A DNA stretch of 64,000 nt from an uncultured Gammaproteobacteria bacterium (GTDB taxonomy: Bacteria; Pseudomonadota; Gammaproteobacteria; Enterobacterales; Psychrobiaceae), in NCBI GenBank assembly GCA_913060565.1, contig CAJXRU010000004.1, forward strand, positions 17,192 through 81,191, given 5' to 3'. The notes under the pieces were generated by a model. That model worked only from the letters and a program-made list of their open reading frames with translations. It ran no database searches and was not told the DNA's origin. Below are positions 1-9,092 of the stretch, one piece after another. A program made the position numbers and the translations under genes. Position 1 is the stretch's first letter; each line of letters opens with the position of its first letter.

Positions 1-763
1 GCAAATGAATATTTGCCGCTTTTACAATGTCGATTGCTTCATCAACAGCTTGTGTAAAGCCAATATTAAAAGTACTTTCATCTCGCAAGTGAGTGTCGTA
101 AATCCCGTCATAGGTAGACGCTATTCTCGCAAGTTCAATAACTTCTTCGGTAGATGCATAACTTCCCGGAACATAATACAAACCAGTAGAGAGCCCAATT
201 GCGCCATCTAACATTGCTTTATTCACTAAAACTTTCATAGCAGCCAATTCATCAGCAGTTGCCTGACGTTTACTACGCCCCATAACGTGTTCACGAACGC
301 TACCGTGACCGACCAACAATGCTGTATTAGTCCCTATGCCTTGTTGATTTAGTTTATCTTTGATACTTGCAATATCAACGACGTCTCCGCCATCATTTCC
401 ATTAACAACCGTGGTAACACCTTGCGTCAGATAATTTAAATTAGCGGCTGTTTCAGGGTTCTCTAATTCCGCCAACGAATGTGTATGTGGATCAATAAAC
501 CCAGGACTGACTAATTTATCACCAGCGTCAATAACTTTCTTGGCAATAAACTGATACTGTCCTTTTGGCAACACGGCGCAAATTTTTTCTTCGCAAATGC
601 CAATATCTAATGCTTGTGCCTCACTGCCATCCCCAACAATAACGTTAGTCGACGTAATTAGCACATCGACTGCAATGTTAGATGTTGGCGTTGTGGTACA
701 GCTCGATATAAAAAAAGCACTGAATATAGCAGCACACGATATATTTATACGTTTAATTGACAT
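1..763 (-). CDS. N-acyl-D-amino-acid deacylase family amidohydrolase, lipoprotein (partial, C-terminus outside window)
   Basis: My reverse translation starts at ATG 763 and stays open to the window edge, so about 254 N-terminal residues are visible. A short hydrophobic leader ends in an ISSC lipobox, predicting an exported lipoprotein. The amidohydrolase metal motif PGFIDPHTHS (HxH) lies near residue 90. The D-aminoacylase signature GAIGLSTGLYYVPGS lies near residue 190. Family members release free D-amino acids from N-acyl-D-amino acids or act on D-residue-containing peptides; the exact substrate cannot be read here. It starts 3 nt after the upstream M14 peptidase stops, so the two are co-transcribed. 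With the receptor and the D-glutamate genes nearby, a role in liberating D-amino acids outside the cytoplasm is a reasonable inference. The metal ligands encoded beyond position 1 cannot be checked. Confidence 0.85.
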   Translation of the reverse strand, partial: MSIKRINISCAAIFSAFFISSCTTTPTSNIAVDVLITSTNVIVGDGSEAQALDIGICEEKICAVLPKGQYQFIAKKVIDAGDKLVSPGFIDPHTHSLAELENPETAANLNYLTQGVTTVVNGNDGGDVVDIASIKDKLNQQGIGTNTALLVGHGSVREHVMGRSKRQATADELAAMKVLVNKAMLDGAIGLSTGLYYVPGSYASTEEVIELARIASTYDGIYDTHLRDESTFNIGFTQAVDEAIDIVKAANIHL

Positions 764-766
764 AAC

Positions 767-1966
767 TTAATGGCCATAGAATTTATTGGCTGGAGTATTT
801 AATAATTGCTTCATTAACGTGTCATTAGCTTTAATCGCTACGTCATTTATAACGGTTCTATTAGTGTTATCTCCCATTTCATAAGTGATAGCATGCACAT
901 TAAAAGTATCTGCAATATATTGTTTAAATACGCCTTTATTCGGGCTATTACCTGGTTGCTGGCGCACTTTGAATTGCGGCATTTCAACAGCTAATTGTGC
1001 TAGCCACTGTTCAACTAATAATGGTGGGTTAAGGCCATAGTCACTTGGCATCGTATAAAAAACGTCTTTATGAGTTGAATGAAAATCTAATGCGAAAACA
1101 ATTTTTTCACCAGCGGCAACAATAGCATTTAATTTATCTCGTATTAAACGTGATTCAACTTGCTTAAATGCTTTCCAATCGCGATTGAGATCGACACCTT
1201 TGGCATTGTGGCGCCAATTTCCAGCAGCAACGCCATCGGGGTTTACATTGGGAATAACCAAAATATTAAAGCGTTGTCTAAATTCACTGCCTTTATTGCT
1301 TAGCATATTGTCAACAAATGGAAATAGTGCAAGCGCACCTGTCACTTCCGGAGGGTGCATTCGACCAAGAACCACCAGCCATTCTTTATTGTTAGGCTGA
1401 GTTATTTCCATCATGCCAATATTGCGCCCCTTGGTGGACGTTCCTAACGATGATACAACCACGTCAGGTGACTGCTTATGACTATTCATCCATGTGCCGT
1501 AAGCTTGATTAGTCACTAATTCTTGCCCAGCGATAAATAACGGTGTCGGCGATGCGGTAACAGAAAAACGTAATTGTTTTTTACTCGACTTGAATTTCAG
1601 AGGTTGCCAATATTTACCATCAACACTCTTTTTAGGTGAGTAGCGATGATTTCCACCAACATAGTTAATAACCACATCAATATCTCTTTTAGCCTCAGAA
1701 CTTACTTTAAAGGCATACCATGGACTGTTATTAATTGGTTGATTTTCTGGTGTAATGGTTAATGTCACACGGCTATCATTAATCACGCAATCATCAACTC
1801 TCGCGTTATTAAATCGAGAGTCGATTGTAATGCCATTCCCCAAGCAGATATCAGCATTGCTTGAAAGAGCAGCGGCATCATTAGCGCTATCTGAAGGCAA
1901 TATTATAGTATTGCCGCATCCTGAAATAGCAGCGATGCAGCATAGAGAAAGGAAGTATTTTTTCAT
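767..1966 (-). CDS. M14-family zinc carboxypeptidase, predicted lipoprotein
   Basis: The product is about 399 aa from ATG 1966. The open frame extends to 2002, but that extension runs into the terminator hairpin upstream, while MKKYFLSLCC...ISGC from 1966 is a proper lipoprotein signal with lipobox Cys17. The M14 hallmarks are present in order: HPPE (HxxE zinc pair), NPDG followed by DLNRDW (substrate-binding Asn/Arg), FHSTH (third zinc His) and ITYEMGDN (catalytic Glu). M14 enzymes remove C-terminal residues, and several relatives cleave gamma-D-glutamyl or peptidoglycan peptides. Specificity here is inferred only from the D-glutamate genes nearby. The gene lies between a TonB receptor (upstream, across a terminator) and a deacylase-like lipoprotein (3 nt downstream). 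Confidence 0.85.
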   Translation of the reverse strand: MKKYFLSLCCIAAISGCGNTIILPSDSANDAAALSSNADICLGNGITIDSRFNNARVDDCVINDSRVTLTITPENQPINNSPWYAFKVSSEAKRDIDVVINYVGGNHRYSPKKSVDGKYWQPLKFKSSKKQLRFSVTASPTPLFIAGQELVTNQAYGTWMNSHKQSPDVVVSSLGTSTKGRNIGMMEITQPNNKEWLVVLGRMHPPEVTGALALFPFVDNMLSNKGSEFRQRFNILVIPNVNPDGVAAGNWRHNAKGVDLNRDWKAFKQVESRLIRDKLNAIVAAGEKIVFALDFHSTHKDVFYTMPSDYGLNPPLLVEQWLAQLAVEMPQFKVRQQPGNSPNKGVFKQYIADTFNVHAITYEMGDNTNRTVINDVAIKANDTLMKQLLNTPANKFYGH

Positions 1967-1979
1967 TGTGTTTTCCGCT

Positions 1980-2016
1980 AAAAAGATGGCTTGATTAACC
2001 AAAGTTAATCAAGCCA
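1980..2016 (-). terminator. Intrinsic terminator between TonB receptor and M14 peptidase
   Basis: A perfect 13-bp stem (1987-1999 with 2004-2016, loop 2000-2003) is followed on the minus strand by a short U-run (A-run 1980-1984 on plus). It sits 25 nt after the receptor stop. Partial read-through would lower expression of the peptidase and deacylase relative to the receptor. Confidence 0.8.
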
Positions 2017-2040
2017 CATCACTAATAAAGAGAGGATAGA

Positions 2041-5004
2041 TTAAAACTTTTTATTAATATTAATATAAACGTATCTTGCCATACTTGAATAGACACTTGA
2101 GTTATAACCAAAAGATTCATCAGAAATTGGCGGCTTCTCATCCGTTAAATTACGAATACCTAAGGTCACCTTCGTTTTGGCCAATACCTCTTTAGGCAAA
2201 CGATAATTTACGTAAGCATCAAATTTAGACCAACTTTCACCTTTATATTCGAAAGCTTCATCGTCAATTTTATAATCTAATCCAGTGTCGGTAATTGCCC
2301 CTATGTAACGATATTTAAGTCCAGCGCACCACGCTCCTTGACGCCATCCAATTGACGAAGTAGCACGCCATTCCGGACGACCATTTTGTTCAATTAGGCT
2401 ACCTGTTCCCGACACATCAACTACATCACCTTTATAAAGCAACGCATTTTTGAGGGCTTCATCAGATGAATTTTGCGCCTCAATAACTTGTGCACTAATA
2501 TCATCAGCGATTTGATCAAATTTCGTTAATTTAGCGGCGTTAAGTTTAAATTTAAAATCACCATATTGCGTATCCAAATCGTACTGAATACTAAAATCGA
2601 TACCTGATGCATCACGATCTTGCAGATTGACATAATTGTTCGTGATAGCAATCACTTCATTGTCATCACCACCGCGTAATACATTTGGATTACCGTTTCC
2701 ACTAGGATCTTGATGACGTAATAACGCGTCATAGGCTAGCTGGGTTTGCGAATGAATTAAACCAACGGTATCCGTCTGCTCCAGATCCCACCAATCAAGT
2801 GCGATAGTCAAGTTTTCAACTGGCTGAAATACTATACCGTAACTCACACTAGTGCTTTCTTCAGGTTTTAAATCATCACTGCCATTACGCACTTCCAGTG
2901 CTCCGTAACGACTCTGGGTAAGTAAATCATTACGCGTATTTACGCGTGAAACATCCTTTGCGACTACTTGCGGTAAGCCGGGCGCTTTAAATCCTTCGGC
3001 GTACGATGCGCGTATCTGAACCTTGTCATTAACCTCCCAGGCCAACGCGAGTTTAGGTTTTAATACATCACCAACATCAGAAAATCGCTCATAGCGTGCT
3101 GCCAACTGCATATCCAAGCGTTGTACCAACGGTGCATCAACCAATAAAGGAATTGCTAATTCACCGTAAGCAGAAAATACATTACGGCTACCGTCTGAAT
3201 CTGGCGTTGGGCTTGAGCCTAATACTTGGCTTGCGTAGATGTCAGCATCTTTAGCACCGCCTACGATATCTTGGAAATTTAATGTTGTATTTAATTCATC
3301 AGTGCGATAATCAGAAAAGCTCTCGTAGCGATATTCAACACCCGCAGCAAAACCAACTGCCCCGGCAGGCATTTCAAATAAATCACCGCGTGACACTTTA
3401 ACATCAACCAATGCGAGCTCTGTTGCACTATCACGAACCACATCAATCATAAAATTATCTATAACAGACTGGTTATTACCGGTGGTATCACCAACATGTG
3501 GATTATTAACATCTGCACCATTAAACACATCATATGCAGTGGCTTCGTCACTGCTGTTTATGGCGTCTTGAAAACGTTGTGTATGAATTCGATTGGTTTT
3601 GTCTTTAGTTGTCGCCTTTGAATAAAGTACCGCACTATCCCAGTCCCAATCATTGAAATAACCACGAAGACCAGTTAATACACGATAGCTTTTATCAGTG
3701 ACTTCAATGTTACGTGGGCCCGTATCAACCGGGCGATACTTTCTTAGCTGAACCTCTTCGCCAAACGGATTGTAAAAGGCGTCTTGGGCGATGGTAAATC
3801 GCTGTGAAGTTAAGTTTGAAGCCTGCTCGCGAACACGATCTGCAGTTGCGTAGTAGTACATTGCTTCTGCATATAACTCAGTATCGTCTGTAAGCTGATG
3901 AGTAAGCAATGAATACAAGTTGCCACGCTCAATACCTGAACTCAATGACCGTTGACTATTGCGATCAAAGCCAGCGCTCGATGGTTGAGAGCCGCGATCT
4001 ACACACACACCTTCAACATCTAATGCAGTCGTCGGATTTCCTCTGCTATCAGAATCTTCACAACCAGATAACGTATCAGGTTGTAAATGAAAAGTACTTA
4101 AGGTGCTGGTTCTAAATTCCCCCCATGGGGTCGATGAGTTGAGGTTATGAAGGTCGGAATTGTAAATAGGGGTACCATCGTCATTGGTTCCTGTAATACC
4201 GACATAATCCGGAAATCGTGAATTACCTTGTAAATTAGAACTTGCAGCATAATGTTTCTCGCTAGCCATCATTAATGAGCGTTTGTAATATCCAGCCGAT
4301 AATGAGATATGCGTCGCTTCATCATTAAGAAAGAATCCCGTTGCGCCACTAATATTTAACGCATCACGAGACGTCCCCTGCTCATCACCATATTGAACAT
4401 TGATTTCAGAGCCTTCGTAGTCATCTTTCAACAGGTAATTGACGACACCAGCAACAGCATCAGAGCCATAAATTGCCGCAGCGCCATCACGAAGAACATC
4501 AACACTTTTTAAGCCACGAACGGGTAATGTATTTGAGTTTGAAGTAGTGACCGGCACAAAATTTTCAGACTGGGTTCCTGGATGTAGCACCATGCGACGA
4601 CCATTTAGCAATACTAAGGTGTTACCGGTTCCCAATCCACGTAAGTTATATGAAGACACATCACCACGGGCATCGTTTACTCCGCCAACAGCACGAGAGC
4701 TATTAAACGCAACGTCTCCCTGTTGCGGTAAGTCAGCCAGTAACTCAGCACCAGTTAATGCGCCACTATTTTCGATATCTTCCGCAGAAATCACTGTCAT
4801 AGGAAGAGCGCCATTGTCATGGTTTACTTTAATATGAGAGCCAGTTACTGTGACGCGCTCTACTTCTTTTTCTTTTTTTGCTTTTTTCTTATCGCCATCC
4901 GCTGCTAGGGCAACGTTGGACGCCAATGCCGCTGCAACACATAACGTTAAATGGGCTATGCGTAAACTTTTATTCTTGCTACTGCTTATATCTTTAGTAG
5001 TCAT
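2041..5004 (-). CDS. TonB-dependent outer-membrane receptor
   Basis: This 987-aa protein has an N-terminal signal peptide (hydrophobic stretch ending ASNVALA), a lysine-rich linker, and then a plug domain. The plug is recognisable from VTVTGSHIK, NLRGLGTGNTLVLLNGRR and VLRDGAAAIYGSDAVAGVVNYLL. A long 22-strand-type barrel follows and ends in a C-terminal Phe. Such receptors import scarce substrates (peptides, glycans, siderophores) using TonB energy. The substrate is not readable from sequence. Its neighbours, two exported hydrolases and the D-glutamate genes, suggest peptides or D-amino-acid-containing oligomers. It is divergent from the NhaC-lysR unit across a 297-bp region containing two palindromes. 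Confidence 0.93.
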   Translation of the reverse strand: MTTKDISSSKNKSLRIAHLTLCVAAALASNVALAADGDKKKAKKEKEVERVTVTGSHIKVNHDNGALPMTVISAEDIENSGALTGAELLADLPQQGDVAFNSSRAVGGVNDARGDVSSYNLRGLGTGNTLVLLNGRRMVLHPGTQSENFVPVTTSNSNTLPVRGLKSVDVLRDGAAAIYGSDAVAGVVNYLLKDDYEGSEINVQYGDEQGTSRDALNISGATGFFLNDEATHISLSAGYYKRSLMMASEKHYAASSNLQGNSRFPDYVGITGTNDDGTPIYNSDLHNLNSSTPWGEFRTSTLSTFHLQPDTLSGCEDSDSRGNPTTALDVEGVCVDRGSQPSSAGFDRNSQRSLSSGIERGNLYSLLTHQLTDDTELYAEAMYYYATADRVREQASNLTSQRFTIAQDAFYNPFGEEVQLRKYRPVDTGPRNIEVTDKSYRVLTGLRGYFNDWDWDSAVLYSKATTKDKTNRIHTQRFQDAINSSDEATAYDVFNGADVNNPHVGDTTGNNQSVIDNFMIDVVRDSATELALVDVKVSRGDLFEMPAGAVGFAAGVEYRYESFSDYRTDELNTTLNFQDIVGGAKDADIYASQVLGSSPTPDSDGSRNVFSAYGELAIPLLVDAPLVQRLDMQLAARYERFSDVGDVLKPKLALAWEVNDKVQIRASYAEGFKAPGLPQVVAKDVSRVNTRNDLLTQSRYGALEVRNGSDDLKPEESTSVSYGIVFQPVENLTIALDWWDLEQTDTVGLIHSQTQLAYDALLRHQDPSGNGNPNVLRGGDDNEVIAITNNYVNLQDRDASGIDFSIQYDLDTQYGDFKFKLNAAKLTKFDQIADDISAQVIEAQNSSDEALKNALLYKGDVVDVSGTGSLIEQNGRPEWRATSSIGWRQGAWCAGLKYRYIGAITDTGLDYKIDDEAFEYKGESWSKFDAYVNYRLPKEVLAKTKVTLGIRNLTDEKPPISDESFGYNSSVYSSMARYVYININKKF

Positions 5005-5057
5005 ACCTACCTCTATTATTATATTTGATACAAATGGTGCGTTAAAACTCAGTTATC

Positions 5058-5071
5058 TAAGGTAAACCTTA
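5058..5071. promoter_or_regulatory. Palindrome TAAGGT-AA-ACCTTA in divergent promoter region
   Basis: Perfect 6-bp arms are separated by two bases, 54 nt upstream of the receptor start. It shares the GGT/ACC core letters with the TATAAC-N5-GTTAT boxes nearby but in the opposite arrangement. It could be a secondary binding site or a promoter element. No function is proven. Confidence 0.35.
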
Positions 5072-5159
5072 ATCTAAAATCATTAATGGTTAGTTGATTT
5101 CATTAGGTATAGTAAACACATGGTTAGGTGTCCTTAACAATAAGCACTTTGTAGTAAAG

Positions 5160-5178
5160 GTATAACCTTTGGTTATAC
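5160..5178. promoter_or_regulatory. Candidate LysR (DgcR) operator in the receptor/transporter divergent region
   Basis: Perfect 8-bp arms GTATAACC / GGTTATAC surround TTT. The core TAACC-N3-GGTTA fits the T-N11-A rule for LysR-type regulators. The same box (ATAACC-N3-GGTTAT) recurs at 7970-7984 before dgcN. A close variant lies at 12369-12383 before the CapA-like gene. It sits 155 nt upstream of the receptor start and 123 nt upstream of the transporter start. The regulator encoded at 7071-7958 is the obvious candidate binder (inference). Confidence 0.6.
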
Positions 5179-5301
5179 TATGAAAAACTTACGGTTAATT
5201 ACTCCCATATAAAAGCATGATAGCGTTAAGCTCGGTTAACTTATAAGATAACTCAGTGTCGAGATTTTCGCTCGATTCCCGATAAAAATAATAATAATTG
5301 G

Positions 5302-7053
5302 ATGTGCTCTATGTCGTTAATTCCACGCTATACATCAAAAAATCTCGTTTCACTGTTGCTGCTAATGTTTAGCCTTTGCGTCGCTATCTATGTCAATTTC
5401 AATACGTCGCCTATCTACAAAGAGCAACAATTAACCTTTGAAATTTTTAGCGACAATCAAGGCGCTAAGTTCTATAAATACAAAGGAAAAGACACCGCAG
5501 TTGGCGACCCTATAGCCTATTCAAAATCTCCCCTTCGACAAACAGCATTGGATGTAAAAGCTCCGCCAAGTAATTTAATTCAACAATGGGTTATTTTTCC
5601 CGATGGAGAAATAAAATTGCTTAAACCAGCAAAACATTTTGGCATTTTTTCTTTGATGCCAGCCTTTATCGCTGTTGCTTTGTGTTTACTGCTGCGAGAG
5701 CCTTTAATCGCGCTACTCGCAGGAGTTGTTAGTGGAGGATTTATACTTGGAAAATACGACATACTTAATGATGTCTTAGTGCCATCACTAGCGACTAATA
5801 GCACCGCAGCAATCTTACTTTTATACCTTTGGTTATTAGGTGGTTTGATGGGACTGTGGGCTAAAACAGGTGCCGCTGCTTCATTTGCACAGATGATGAC
5901 ACGCCACTTTGTTAAAGGTCCTCGTTCCGCAAAATTTATAGCATGGATCACAGGTATTATTTTTTTCCAAGGTGGGACGATGAGTACTGTAATCGTCGGT
6001 ACGACAGTCAAGCCACTCGCTGATAAAGCCAATATTAGTCATGAAGAAATGGCATACATTGTTGATTCAACAGCCTCGCCTATTGCGTGTATCTTTGCGT
6101 TTAATGCATGGCCAGCGTATGTTCAAGCACTAATTTTTATTCCGGGTGTGGCGTTTTTAGCAACCGAAGCTGACCGCATCGATTTTTTCTTTTCTAGTAT
6201 TATCTTTAGTTTCTACGCACTACTTGCGGTTGTTGGTACCTTGCTACTCAGTCTAAATTTTTTGAAATTTTCAGGTAAACCTTTGCAAATGGCTCACCAA
6301 CGGGCCTCAAAAACAGGACAACTTGACGCACCGGGAGCCCAACCGATGAGTGCGAAAGAATTATCGAGTACAAAGATTCCAGATGGATATAAAGCAAGTC
6401 CATTAGACTTTTTAGTGCCGTTGTTCGTTCTTATAGCCACATCAATTGGTACCTTCATCATGTTAGGAAGCCCGAAAGTAAACTGGGCATTTGGCCTGGC
6501 ACTCATAACATGTGCCTTGATGGCTCTTGCAAAAGGCTTAACGCTCACCGATCTAGTTGACGGGATTAATCAGGGACTTAAAGGTGTCGTATTGGCCAGT
6601 GTGATTCTAATGCTAGCCGTAACGATTGGCAGTATTAGCAAAGACATTGGCGCTGGTTTATACATGGTCGATATTTTAGCCAACGGCATCGCATTTTGGG
6701 CGCTGCCTGTATTGCTACAACTAATCACCATGATTATTGCGTTTTCAACAGGCAGCAGTTGGGGAACCTATGCGATTACCTTTCCATTAGCAATGCCGCT
6801 TGCCTGGGCACTTAGTCAGTCTTATGGATTGGCTAATCCAGAGATTTATTTGATGATATGTTTCGCCGCGGTTTTAAATGGCAGTGTTTATGGCGATCAG
6901 TGCTCACCTATCTCCGATACCACTATTTTGAGCTCAATGACAACGGGCTGCGATCTCACCGATCATGTAAAAACACAAATTATTCCAGCGACATACGCCG
7001 CTGTCATTGCAGGTTTATTGTGGACACTCTCAGCTTATTGGTTAGCGAATTAA
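5302..7053 (+). CDS. NhaC-family Na+/H+ antiporter-type transporter (candidate amino-acid carrier)
   Basis: This 583-aa polytopic membrane protein has one N-terminal transmembrane segment, a periplasmic stretch of about 80 residues, then a multi-helix core. NhaC-family signatures include [51 protein letters not shown] and [15 protein letters not shown]. The family includes Na+/H+ antiporters and exchangers linked to organic acids. Placement directly before the LysR gene and upstream of dgcNA suggests that this member moves D-glutamate or a related amino acid across the inner membrane, but that is inference. The start could be ATG 5302 or ATG 5311, and neither has a strong ribosome-binding site. 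The lysR gene begins 17 nt after its stop, so they form one unit. Confidence 0.85.
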   Translation: MCSMSLIPRYTSKNLVSLLLLMFSLCVAIYVNFNTSPIYKEQQLTFEIFSDNQGAKFYKYKGKDTAVGDPIAYSKSPLRQTALDVKAPPSNLIQQWVIFPDGEIKLLKPAKHFGIFSLMPAFIAVALCLLLREPLIALLAGVVSGGFILGKYDILNDVLVPSLATNSTAAILLLYLWLLGGLMGLWAKTGAAASFAQMMTRHFVKGPRSAKFIAWITGIIFFQGGTMSTVIVGTTVKPLADKANISHEEMAYIVDSTASPIACIFAFNAWPAYVQALIFIPGVAFLATEADRIDFFFSSIIFSFYALLAVVGTLLLSLNFLKFSGKPLQMAHQRASKTGQLDAPGAQPMSAKELSSTKIPDGYKASPLDFLVPLFVLIATSIGTFIMLGSPKVNWAFGLALITCALMALAKGLTLTDLVDGINQGLKGVVLASVILMLAVTIGSISKDIGAGLYMVDILANGIAFWALPVLLQLITMIIAFSTGSSWGTYAITFPLAMPLAWALSQSYGLANPEIYLMICFAAVLNGSVYGDQCSPISDTTILSSMTTGCDLTDHVKTQIIPATYAAVIAGLLWTLSAYWLAN

Positions 7054-7070
7054 CTTTTAAAGGAATTAAC

Positions 7071-7958
7071 ATGCGATTACGTCATATTGAAGTTTTTCAC
7101 GCCATCTATGTCACAGGCTCTATTACCAATGCAGCCAACTTCTTACATGTTTCTCAACCATCAGTGAGTAAAGTGCTCGCTCACGCTGAGATGCAGCTGG
7201 GTTTCGCATTATTTCAGCGCATTAAAGGAAGACTTGTGCCAACCGCTGAAGCGCAAATGTTGTTTAGCGAAATTGACAAAGTATATAAACAAATTAGATC
7301 TGTTAGAAACTCAGCAATTAATCTAAAAAAGGTAAAGACAGGAAATATCAATATTGGTTTAACGCCTGCACTAGGGTTTGATTTAATTCCAACGGCAGTC
7401 GCTCAATATAAAATCGACAACCCACAAGTTAATATCAATCTACAAACAATGCACAACGACGAAGTACATCAGGCTCTGTTAGAACACAAAATTGATTTCG
7501 CACTAATGTTTTCACCGCCGCCGTTATCTGGTGTAGAAATGCAAACAATTTGTGAATCACAGCTTGTAATGATGTATCCCAATGAGTTTTATCCTCAACA
7601 ACCCAGCACAATTAGCCTTGAAGATATAGCAGGCCATCAAGTCATTGGTATTTGGGACAGCGGCCCGCTAGGTGATTTACTCTGGAATCGTTTATCCGAA
7701 GACGATATTGAAGTGAATGCTGATATCAAAGTACAAACTTATTTCATTGCAGCACGCTTAGCTGCTCAAGGCATGGGCGTATGTATCATTGATGAGTTTA
7801 CTGCACGTGGAAACCTAAGCCATGGCATATCAATTGCTGAAATAGCGCCAGCTTTAAAATTTAATTTAAAGGCCTTGCATCTAGACAATAAATCACTTTC
7901 TCATGTAGCTAGCGATTTTCTTAATTTAATCAATAAATTAGCTAACAACCCAATGTAA
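7071..7958 (+). CDS. dgcR: LysR-family transcriptional regulator, probable DgcR-type D-glutamate regulator
   Basis: The product is 295 aa from ATG 7071, preceded by AAAGGA at good spacing. The open frame runs further upstream but overlaps the transporter, so the shorter start is chosen. The N-terminal winged helix-turn-helix reads MRLRHIEVFHAIYVTGSI...NFLHVSQPSVSKVLAHAE. The remainder is a periplasmic-binding-protein-like effector domain. LysR regulators neighbouring dgcN/dgcA in marine Proteobacteria respond to D-glutamate, which makes DgcR the likely identity. Three LysR-like palindromes flank the locus (5160-5178, 7969-7985, 12368-12384). The gene is co-transcribed with the NhaC-type transporter. 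The symbol rests on context and family, not on residue-level comparison. Confidence 0.8.
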   Translation: MRLRHIEVFHAIYVTGSITNAANFLHVSQPSVSKVLAHAEMQLGFALFQRIKGRLVPTAEAQMLFSEIDKVYKQIRSVRNSAINLKKVKTGNINIGLTPALGFDLIPTAVAQYKIDNPQVNINLQTMHNDEVHQALLEHKIDFALMFSPPPLSGVEMQTICESQLVMMYPNEFYPQQPSTISLEDIAGHQVIGIWDSGPLGDLLWNRLSEDDIEVNADIKVQTYFIAARLAAQGMGVCIIDEFTARGNLSHGISIAEIAPALKFNLKALHLDNKSLSHVASDFLNLINKLANNPM

Positions 7959-7968
7959 CTTTATTTGC

Positions 7969-7985
7969 TATAACCTAAGGTTATG
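7969..7985. promoter_or_regulatory. Candidate LysR (DgcR) operator upstream of dgcN
   Basis: ATAACC-TAA-GGTTAT (7970-7984) matches the box at 5162-5176 in every arm position and has the T-N11-A geometry. It lies 11 nt after the lysR stop and 109 nt before the dgcN start, a usual place for an activator site. Confidence 0.6.
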
Positions 7986-8093
7986 GCTGACGAATAAAGG
8001 GATATTGTAAAAAATGCCAAATAATCTTTAGTTTAAGTATTAACAAAACAGCTTAACGATGAGCTGACTTAATACATAAGCTAGGATATTTTA

Positions 8094-9092
8094 ATGAAGA
8101 TACAAGCACCTTACTTACTCTTTCTTGGCGATGCCAACGATGAATTATCAATTAAGATGGCTAAAGGCGTTGCTGATTGGCGTCCTGAACAATGTGTTGG
8201 TGAATATCGTTTGAATAACTGCACAGTATCGACAGGACAACCCGCAATGGATATTAAAACAGCTAAAGCCGCGGGCGCCAAAACTTTCGTGCTAAGTTTT
8301 GCAAATTCAGGCGGTACAATAGATCCCGCTTGGATTCCTTTTATCATCGAGGCACTCGAAAATGATATGCATGTTGTCAGCGGCCTTCATCAAAAACTCA
8401 CTGATATTGAGCAAGTTAGTGAATTAGCAGAGCGCCGTGGTCTCGACTTAATCGACATTCGTCATCCGTCTCAATCATTTAACACAGGAAAAGGGTATAA
8501 GCGCAGTGGAAAGCGTTTGATTACCGTAGGAACCGATTGCTCAGTGGGTAAAATGTATACATCACTATGCATTGAAAAAGCGATGAAGGCACAAGGTTTT
8601 GATGTCGACTTTAGAGCATCTGGCCAATGTGGAATTCTCATTGCTGGAGACGGTGTTGCAATCGACTGCGTAGTCGCAGACTTTATTGCAGGCGCCAGCG
8701 AAACCCTTTCTCCGGATAATACAAGTGAACATTGGGATATTGTAGAAGGTCAAGGTGCGCTCTCACATCCTGCCTTTGCTGGCGTAAGCCTAGGGCTGCT
8801 TCACGGCGCTCAGCCTGACGCTATCGTCATTTGCCATGCGATAAACCGCTCAACGATGCGTGGCCTTGATAATCGTCCTTTGCCGAGTATCGCTCAGACT
8901 ATTGAATTAAACCTAGCGGCCGCGCGAGTCACCAATCCCAATGCAAAAGTTGCTGCGATCGCCGTAAATACCTCAAGCGTCGATGAACGAGAAGCGCTAA
9001 AAATCTGTAACGCAATTGCAATTGAGCATAATCTACCGTGTGTCGACCCTGTAAGACATGGTGTTGATGCCATCATAGGAAATCTGACATGA
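8094..9092 (+). CDS. dgcN: DUF1611-family D-glutamate N-acetyltransferase DgcN
   Basis: This 332-aa cytoplasmic protein has an N-terminal alpha/beta domain and a P-loop-like GTDCSVGK at residues 146-153, followed by ASGQCGILIAGDG and EGQGALSHPAF, all typical of DUF1611. In the D-glutamate pathway described in marine Proteobacteria, DgcN acetylates D-glutamate to N-acetyl-D-glutamate. The downstream gene overlaps by 4 nt (ATGA) and encodes the partner epimerase DgcA, which strongly supports this identification. A LysR-type palindrome lies 109 nt upstream. The family is certain; the pathway assignment rests on the gene pair and regulator context. Confidence 0.87.
   Translation: MKIQAPYLLFLGDANDELSIKMAKGVADWRPEQCVGEYRLNNCTVSTGQPAMDIKTAKAAGAKTFVLSFANSGGTIDPAWIPFIIEALENDMHVVSGLHQKLTDIEQVSELAERRGLDLIDIRHPSQSFNTGKGYKRSGKRLITVGTDCSVGKMYTSLCIEKAMKAQGFDVDFRASGQCGILIAGDGVAIDCVVADFIAGASETLSPDNTSEHWDIVEGQGALSHPAFAGVSLGLLHGAQPDAIVICHAINRSTMRGLDNRPLPSIAQTIELNLAAARVTNPNAKVAAIAVNTSSVDEREALKICNAIAIEHNLPCVDPVRHGVDAIIGNLT

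Noticed and set aside
5580..6548. Minus-strand frames inside the NhaC transporter gene (5580-6032, 6294-6548)
   Set aside because: They lie wholly antisense to a well-supported transporter and have no recognisable domains.
6858..7070. N-terminal extension of the LysR protein into the transporter gene
   Set aside because: ATG 7071 has a good ribosome-binding site and gives the exact LysR N-terminus; the extension is out-of-frame transporter coding.
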